From NCBI GenBank assembly GCA_029448655.1, contig JACCLO010000008.1, positions 3,348,001-3,412,000 on the forward strand: DNA of 64,000 nt, in the 5' to 3' direction. The stretch is from Wolfiporia cocos. Taxonomy: Eukaryota > Basidiomycota > Agaricomycetes > Polyporales > Phaeolaceae. This document shows positions 58,612 through 64,000 of the stretch, piece by piece. The notes beneath the pieces are model-generated. The model was not told the DNA's origin and ran no database searches. It saw only the letters and a list, made by a program, of their open reading frames with translations. Numbering within the stretch: the first letter of the stretch is position 1; every line of letters begins with the position of its first letter. A program made the position numbers and the translations under genes.

Positions 58612-58760
58612 AGGGGTATCGCTGGATTATTGCATGTGTATGTGGACAAATCCGTCGATACCCCGTGCAATACCCAGCGGGGGTATCGACGGTGTTTTGA
58701 CAGGGTATTTACGAATAACCTGTCAATACACCGTCAGGGTATTGCTCATGATGTGCTGTG
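58612..58760 (+). repeat. CACTA right terminus with subterminal motifs
   Basis: Holds a dense run of GGTATCG, GATACCCC, CAATACCC, GGTGTTTTGACAGGG and GTCAATAC units, then TGATGTGCTGTG at the end. Inverted, it aligns with the left terminus over about 60 bp. Confidence 0.7.
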
Positions 58761-60128
58761 TACCGCGCGCGGCTGGTTGCGCGTGGGTTTTCGCAGGTTC
58801 CGGGTGTCGACTTTTTCGACACCTATGCCCCTGTTGCGAAGACTGCGTCAATTCGCACCGCACTCGCATTCGCGGCGCGGCATGATTTTGAGGTGCACCA
58901 GCTCGACGTCAAGAGTGCTTACCTCAATGGGGAGTTTGAGGAGCACGAAGCCATTTGGATGGCGCAGCCTCCCGGAGCTCAGCTGACGAAAGATAAGACC
59001 CTAGCACTGCGGCTGCTGCGGCCGTTGTACGGGCTAAAGCAGAGCGCGCGGCACTGGCATAAGAAGCTCCTGCGCATTTTGCAGGAGAAGCTCCGCATGT
59101 CGCAGTGCGATGTCGACCAGGCCGTCTTTTTCCGTGCAGATGGCGCTGACCTTATCGTCATAGTTGTCCACGTCGATGACCTGACAGTGGTTGCCTCGAC
59201 TATAGCCCTTATCCTGGAGGTGAAGACCAAGCTGCGCGAGGCCTTTGAGATCTCAGACGAGGGTGAAATCCACTGGATTCTGGGCTTTGCCGTGGAACGC
59301 GACCGCCCAAATCGCCGTCTCTCACTCTCACAGACCGCCTACATCGAGTCCATCATTAGCCGCTTTGGACTTGAAGATGCGAAGGCCGTGTCGACCCCCA
59401 TGGATCCGCATGTCACTCTTACTACTGCACAGAGCCCTTCCACCACTGCCGAGATCGCCGCCATGCGTCACATTCCATATCGCGAGGCTGTAGGCTCCCT
59501 CATGTATGCGTCACTTGGGACGCGCCCCGATATCACGTACGCTGTCTCCATCCTTTCGCGTTTCTCTGACAACCCCGGCCGTGCACACTGGGAAGCCGTC
59601 CGCCGTGTTTTCCGATACCTGTCCGGGATGAAACACCTCAAGCTGACCTACGGCGCATCCTCTCTTGACCTCGTTGGCTACACAGATGCTGATGGATCCA
59701 TGCATGAGGATTGCAAAGCCATCTCCGGCTACGCGTTTTTGATTGATGGAGGAGCTGTGTCCTGGAGCTCGAAGCGACAGGAGATTATCTCACTGTCCAC
59801 TACTGAGTCTGAGTATGTTGCCCTCACTCATGCCTCAAAGGAAGCCCTCTGGCTCCGCTCGCTGATTGGTCAGATTTTTGCTCCCTTCGTTGACCCGGTG
59901 CCGATGAATTCGGACAATCAGTCGGCCATTGCTCTTGCTCGCGATAATCAATATCACGCTCGCACCAAGCACATCGATATCCGTTTCCACTTCATTCGCT
60001 GGATCATTGAGGAGAAGAAACTTCGCCTCGTCTATTGCCCCACTGAAGAGATGGTTGCCGATGCATTGACGAAAGCGCTGCCCTCTCCGAAAGTGAAGCA
60101 CTTCGCGTCTGCGCTTGGTCTGCTCTAG

Positions 60129-60141
60129 GATTGAGGGGGAG
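60129..60141 (+). promoter_or_regulatory. Copia polypurine tract
   Basis: The purine run ATTGAGGGGGAG directly follows the Copia stop codon and precedes the 3' LTR start TGTTGGAGC. Confidence 0.65.
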
Positions 60142-60740
60142 TGTTGGAGCGCACAATCTGTCGCGCCGACACTGCGCGGCCCCGCCCGCATCAAGGACCG
60201 ACTTAGTACGTTTATAGTGTCTGTGCCTTTCACATTCCGGATCGATACGTTTTTTGTGGCGTCCCTTAGCTACCGTAGTCCTTATCTGGTTACTCAGCTG
60301 CCCACTACTGTTTTACCGCCTTTCCGTTTCGTCCCGCACGTTTCGCTGGCACCGTAGAGTACTTATACCGCTGCCTGCATCCGCTGACCCTCAGTCTTGC
60401 ACTCTTGCCCGAGCGCACCGTACTGAGGGTAAGCACAATACCATTACGTCGCACTATGTTCGTTACATTGATTGCACTCCTGTATTTAGACATACGTCGT
60501 CTACCTACAGGTACAGATATATTAGTCTTGCACTCTTGCCCGAGCGCACCGTACTGAGGGTAAGCACAATACCATTACGTCGCACTATGTTCGTTACATT
60601 GATTGCACTCCTGTATTTAGACATACGTCGTCTACCTACAGGTACAGATATATTAGTCTTGCACTCTTGCCCGAGCGCACCGTACTGAGGACATACGTCG
60701 TCTACCTACAGGTATTCGCCATAACACGCACGCGCTCTCA
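60142..60740 (+). repeat. Copia 3' LTR
   Basis: 599 bp from TGTTGGAGC to CTCTCA. It includes a tandem array of a 131-bp unit starting at 60394 and 60525 with a partial third at 60656, one unit more than the 5' LTR. Confidence 0.9.
60394..60655 (+). repeat. 131-bp tandem repeat within the Copia LTR
   Basis: Two full copies of a unit starting GTCTTGCACTCTTGCCCGAG and a truncated third. The 5' LTR has one full copy (36019-36149) plus a truncated second, so copy number changed in one LTR after or during insertion. Confidence 0.9.
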
Positions 60741-60788
60741 TACTTCGATCTTATCTTAATAACAAACAGATGGATAACTGAGATTCAC

Positions 60789-62625
60789 ATGAACCTCCAA
60801 AAGTGGGCTCAACAGGACATCATCACGGCACTCGCAAGCTCTGCAGCCATCAATAAGGCTATACAACGACTCTATCATGCTCAGGTTAGTGGAAATTGAA
60901 GCATACAGCTAAGACGACACCGCCATTTCTCACTCGCATGAGCAGCCAGAAGTGTCCACCCGGATCGACACCACTCCGCTTGTCCCCCGCATACAAGAAG
61001 TGATCCCGTGCGTTGAGCGTGTACTAACAACCGAGCACCTACGATCTCGTCTCGCACAGGTCGAGAAAAATGTGGCATTAAGCCTGATTGACCTTTTCGA
61101 TGAAGTAGTCGCGTTCCCTCGCTCAGCTGTTGTCGTTACTCATCACGGTTCCAGATCGTTCCTCATATTGGTCCGCGGTCACGCTTACGTTCTAGACTGT
61201 TTCATGCACTGCGTCACCTATGCAGCCAACATCTCTCTCTTCCTCGATCTTACATTGTTGATGGATCCATCATCAAGCAGGGAGATTTGATAGGCAGCGG
61301 GGGTTTTGCAGACGTTTACTACGGCGAATACAAGGGCCAAAAGATAGCGGTCAAGGTTTTTCGTGGTTCTATTAAGCTTCCAGACCAGGCACGCAAGGTA
61401 TGCACTTGTGCACAACGTTGTATCAGTTCAACAGATTTGTACCAGATGTTTTGTAGGGAGGCATGCATATGGAGGCGTCTTTCACACCCAAATGTGTTAC
61501 AACTTATTGGCGTCTGTGAATCTCGAAGTATGCTGTGTCTAGTTTCTCGATGGATGAAAGGAGGACACATCATATCCTTTCTGGAGGAATTTCCTGACGA
61601 AGATCGGACAAAACTGGTGAGTCAAGCAAATAGTTATCATTATTCGATTTGTAGACAGCGTTGTTGCATTATTACAGATTCGTGATGCCATCAGCGGTCT
61701 GGAATATCTGCATTCCAACGATATCTTGCATGGCGATCTAAAAGGAGTGCGTCGTCATGATCTTCCTAATTTAATTTAGGAAAGCCTTTGACATTTTACG
61801 TTAGGCGAACATTCTGGTTGACGAGAATAAAAACGTTTGCCTGTCTGACTTTGGGCTGGCTACTGTAATCTATGCATCCGATACGCTCCAGTCGCGCCTC
61901 ACTACCTCTAGGACCGGCGGGTCTGTGAAGTGGACGGCTCCTGAGCTCTTCGATCCTGAGCTAATGGGGCTGCAGCATGCAGTTCTAACCCGGGAGAGCG
62001 ATGTATATTCTCTGGCAATGACTATCTATGAAGTTAGCTGCTTTCACTGTGGTTGGCAGCATATACTCATATCTCGTAGATTTTCGCAGGCAAAGCGCCC
62101 TTCTCCGGCTTGCGCGATAGCCAAATTATGCGACTGGTCGTTGACAAGGGCGATCGTCCCTCACGGCCATTGGAGGCCATATCACATGGGCTATCAGATG
62201 CTCTCTGGAAGCTAATAGAAACGTGCTGGCAGCAGGATCCAAAGCAGCGTCCTACAGTGTCACACGTACTGCATGAGTTGCATGCTGGGGTGCAAAGTGC
62301 GAGCGAGAGCCCTCTTTCTGCCAGTTCCTCCATATACGATCCAAAGTCAAAGGGAACATTAGTTCTTGCCCTAGAGCAGCCTTCGCAATTTGACGATGAC
62401 ATTTCACCTACTAAGGTATCAGTTTTACAAGTACCCACTTATATTTTGTTGCTTTACTTAGTTGTTTTTTACGTTTGTATTCTTCCTTTAAAAGCTTACA
62501 TAGGCTAGTCTCAATCGACTGTTGATGAAGGAGCTTCCAGAGAGGAAATACCATTGCCATTGCGCACGATCAATCGTTTCAGTCAGCGTAGGACCCTGTC
62601 ACTGTCATCGCGCATTTCACACTAG
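60789..62625 (+). CDS. protein kinase, tyrosine kinase-like (TKL) type, spliced
   Basis: Predicted cytoplasmic Ser/Thr or dual-specificity kinase of the TKL type expanded in Agaricomycetes. Exons: 60789-60884, 60946 to about 61112 or 61157, 61226-61397, 61461-61616, 61678-61746, 61805-62032, 62080-62415, 62509-62625, giving about 446 or 461 residues. An N-terminal helical region precedes the kinase domain. Motifs: glycine loop GSGGFADVYYG, VAIK lysine in IAVKVFR, catalytic loop HGDLKGANIL (HGD rather than HRD), SDFGLA as the DFG motif, VKWTAPEL as the APE region, and WQQDPKQRPT near the domain end. Seven introns are short; the donor after exon 2 is uncertain because both candidates (GTTCCC, GTTCCT) are weak. 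The ATG at 60789 lies 49 bp from the Copia LTR, so its promoter may be in or replaced by that LTR. Confidence 0.85.
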
Positions 62626-62935
62626 TGGCCATGGAAGGACACCTACAAAATCCCCCTCTTGTGTGTCTTATCAAAGATCACGTTTCTTCTAGAGGGTGCC
62701 AGGGCTGTTCCGAACTCTGTGTTCGAGGCTAGACGCGCACACCGACCTCTCCGTTCTGCCATCGCGCCGTGCATTCTCGTCCTCATGATCTCGCTGTATA
62801 ACGCTGATGCACCCGCATTACAGGCAGGTCCCAGAACTGAACTCATCGTGCAGCGTTCTGCGCTGCCCATACCGACCGCACGGAGCTCTTCAGAAGGCTA
62901 TACGTAAATGGCTTGCTGGATATGATGCTTGACCA
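62626..62935. other. intergenic, nothing recognised
   Basis: No coding motif seen; this is the 3' flank of the kinase gene. Confidence 0.4.
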
Positions 62936-63370
62936 CCATCGTGTGCGCCGTACGTTTTAGCAGAGGAGACTGAAGGGGTGCTCAATACGTGCATCTGCTG
63001 CTCCGAGCCTCCGACGTCCCACAGATGTGCTCCACGCCTACCTCGACGCGCGTATCACAAGCTCTGCGCACTCGCGCAACGTGTAGACGACCCCCTGGGT
63101 GCCTGCTCTCTCGTCATACGGCGATGGCGGTGGACAGCTTCCGCTTCAACTCTATGCTTGTCGCGATGGTTCGGTGCCCGCGGTGAGCCGATCTGAGGCG
63201 ATCGTTAAAAACACTATCGTTATACACTAGAATGAAACGGAAACAGAGAGCGGTAAGGAGAGCGGAATGTACTTCTGCCGTTCTGCCGCACAGGTATGTG
63301 TCTTTCTTGTCCTCGTGAGACAGCGCGGCGTACTCTGCCCGCCTGCTGATGCTTGCGTCTCAGATATGTC
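62936..63370 (+). repeat. duplicated segment, partner at 32834-33090
   Basis: Keeps ACCATCGTGTGCGCCGT, GTGCTCAATACGTGCATC, CTGCTCCG and TTCTGCCGCACAGGT in the same order as the 32.8-kb copy, with about 180 extra bases in the middle. No shared ORF. Confidence 0.5.
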
Positions 63371-64000
63371 GATTCTACGACATTCGGAGGCGTATAATGT
63401 TGAAAGACACGGGTGTTCTCACGCGCGGACTACCCCGCAAGACGTCCATGGCGCAGTACGCTTGCGCTCATTGGAAGCTTGCGGGTATATGTACAAGCTG
63501 TGGTGCATGATATGCTGCACGTACGTCTGCGTGCGGCACACTATGTGACTAAAGTGGTGCTGGTACTTTAGTCCCGTGGATGACGACGCGAGATATGGGT
63601 CGCATTTTAATCGACCACGCACCTGGATGCTAGCGGTAGCTCGAGATACACCACTACTGTGAGTGTGTATCGCTATTGTATAAGCGAAGAGTGGCCTCGG
63701 TACACGACCGGTATCGAGACGCTGACCATGAGCGATGATCGTAATCTTTCGCTGTACTCACGATGTCACGGGACATCAAAACCCTGGTCCGAATGAATTC
63801 TCGCGGTCAAGAATCGAGGACGTCTGCTGTAGCGCAGTGAGCTAGCACGTCAGGATGAGGGCGCGGAGTTGATTCTGAACGTGGCGGATCTAAATAACGC
63901 ATTGCGCATATATATAGCGGCAATGACTGCGACGGAACTTGTAGTGTTTAATATAACGGGCAGGTGCATCCGTGCTCCGAGACTCCTGCACTTTTGCCTC
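63371..64000. other. no recognisable feature
   Basis: Only short motif-free frames; runs off the window edge. Confidence 0.4.

Larger units (their letters stand above)
48071..58760 (+). mobile_element. non-autonomous CACTA/EnSpm-type DNA transposon, with nested inserts
   Basis: Begins CACAGGACATCA and ends, as reverse complement, CACAGCACATCA. It is flanked by the 3-bp duplication TAC (48068-48070 and 58761-58763). CACAG termini, a 3-bp duplication and subterminal motif arrays are the signature of the CACTA (EnSpm/CMC) superfamily. Without the Gypsy element (48619-56813) and the solo LTR (57138-58128) it is about 1.5 kb and encodes no transposase I can see, so it depends on an element elsewhere. 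Removing it and one TAC restores the Copia reverse transcriptase frame (VYRYRARLVARG). Orientation is unknown; plus is arbitrary. Confidence 0.82.
36335..60128 (+). pseudogene. Copia Gag-Pol polyprotein, interrupted by two insertions
   Basis: Coding pieces 36335-36597, 45070-48070 and 58764-60128 sum to 4,629 nt, 1,542 codons plus stop, in one frame when each insert and one target copy are removed. Domains in order: Gag; zinc knuckle CWNCGGKGHKEAQC; aspartic protease with YDSGATHHM; pre-integrase zinc region (HRRFGH...CEACVRAK); integrase core with TDRGGEY and a later catalytic Glu near ERLNRTL; reverse transcriptase with HVDDLTV; RNase H with SGYAFLIDGG and STTESEYVAL. The Gypsy insert splits Gag at about codon 88 and the DNA transposon splits reverse transcriptase at about codon 1088, so no full protein can be made now. 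No other stop or frameshift was seen, so it was probably intact when hit. Confidence 0.92.
35898..60740 (+). mobile_element. Copia-type LTR retrotransposon, split by nested insertions
   Basis: A Ty1/Copia element (protease-integrase-reverse transcriptase order) in plus orientation. Without the two inserts (36598-45064 and 48071-58760, each with one target copy) it is about 5.7 kb. Its 5' LTR (35898-36234) lacks the first 131 bp present in the 3' LTR (60142-60740), so the element is truncated on the left and no target duplication can be checked. The coding region is otherwise continuous. Confidence 0.93.

Noticed and set aside
48058..58765. 9-bp direct match TGTGTACCG suggesting a Mutator- or hAT-type duplication
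   Set aside because: The 3-bp TAC reading restores the conserved Copia residues (VYRYRARLVARG) and makes both ends begin CACAG; the longer match arises from the local sequence.
58405..58986. 193-codon frame across the right CACTA end
   Set aside because: It crosses the transposon-Copia junction in a frame different from the Copia reverse transcriptase and has no motif.

Overview
The window looks like a gene-poor, transposon-rich stretch of a basidiomycete genome, most likely an Agaricomycete. The evidence is: spliced genes with many 45-60 nt GT-AG introns, a TKL-type protein kinase, an F-box relic and a Crinkler/RHS-like gene of the kinds expanded in mushrooms, and chromodomain Gypsy elements. 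Everything here was read by eye; no database search was run.

Layout. 1-15 kb: low-coding sequence with two spliced short-chain dehydrogenase (SDR) genes (1257-2675 on +, 13268-14195 on -), a degraded four-copy repeat (5.9-7.4 kb) and an inverted repeat pair, one arm split by a 371-bp solo LTR with a TACAA target duplication. 15-22.6 kb: a retroelement graveyard with a decayed dUTPase fragment, solo LTRs of two families with perfect 5-bp duplications, and three copies of another LTR-like repeat. 22.6-34.2 kb: a gene island with a Crinkler/RHS-type ATPase-nuclease gene, an F-box relic, a small secreted cysteine-rich protein and two tandem SDR genes sharing the intron plan of the 13.3-kb SDR. 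35.9-60.7 kb: one nested transposon block. 60.8-62.6 kb: a TKL-like kinase gene. 62.6-64 kb: non-coding sequence with a diverged copy of a segment also found at 32.8 kb.

The nested block is the main feature. A Copia element (35898-60740) with an otherwise uninterrupted 1,542-codon polyprotein is split twice. (1) A Gypsy element (36598-45064, here family C) has identical-looking 709-bp LTRs and a GTCGC duplication. (2) A DNA transposon (48071-58760) with CACAG termini and a 3-bp TAC duplication, the signature of CACTA/EnSpm, has itself received a complete Gypsy element on the minus strand (48619-56813, family A, identical-looking 371-bp LTRs, GTTGC duplication) and a 991-bp solo LTR (family B, CTGCG duplication). 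Removing each insert plus one target copy restores the Copia frame exactly.

Both complete Gypsy elements look potentially active, and both encode a full dUTPase, but in different places: before the protease in family A, between protease and reverse transcriptase in family C. A third, decayed dUTPase lies at 17.2 kb. In both elements an exact 11-nt stretch just inside the 5' LTR is complementary to an LTR segment about 32-35 nt downstream of a TATA box, the arrangement expected for Tf1/sushi-type self-priming. Family C also carries a 354-codon third ORF with two zinc knuckles overlapping the 3' end of pol in another frame.
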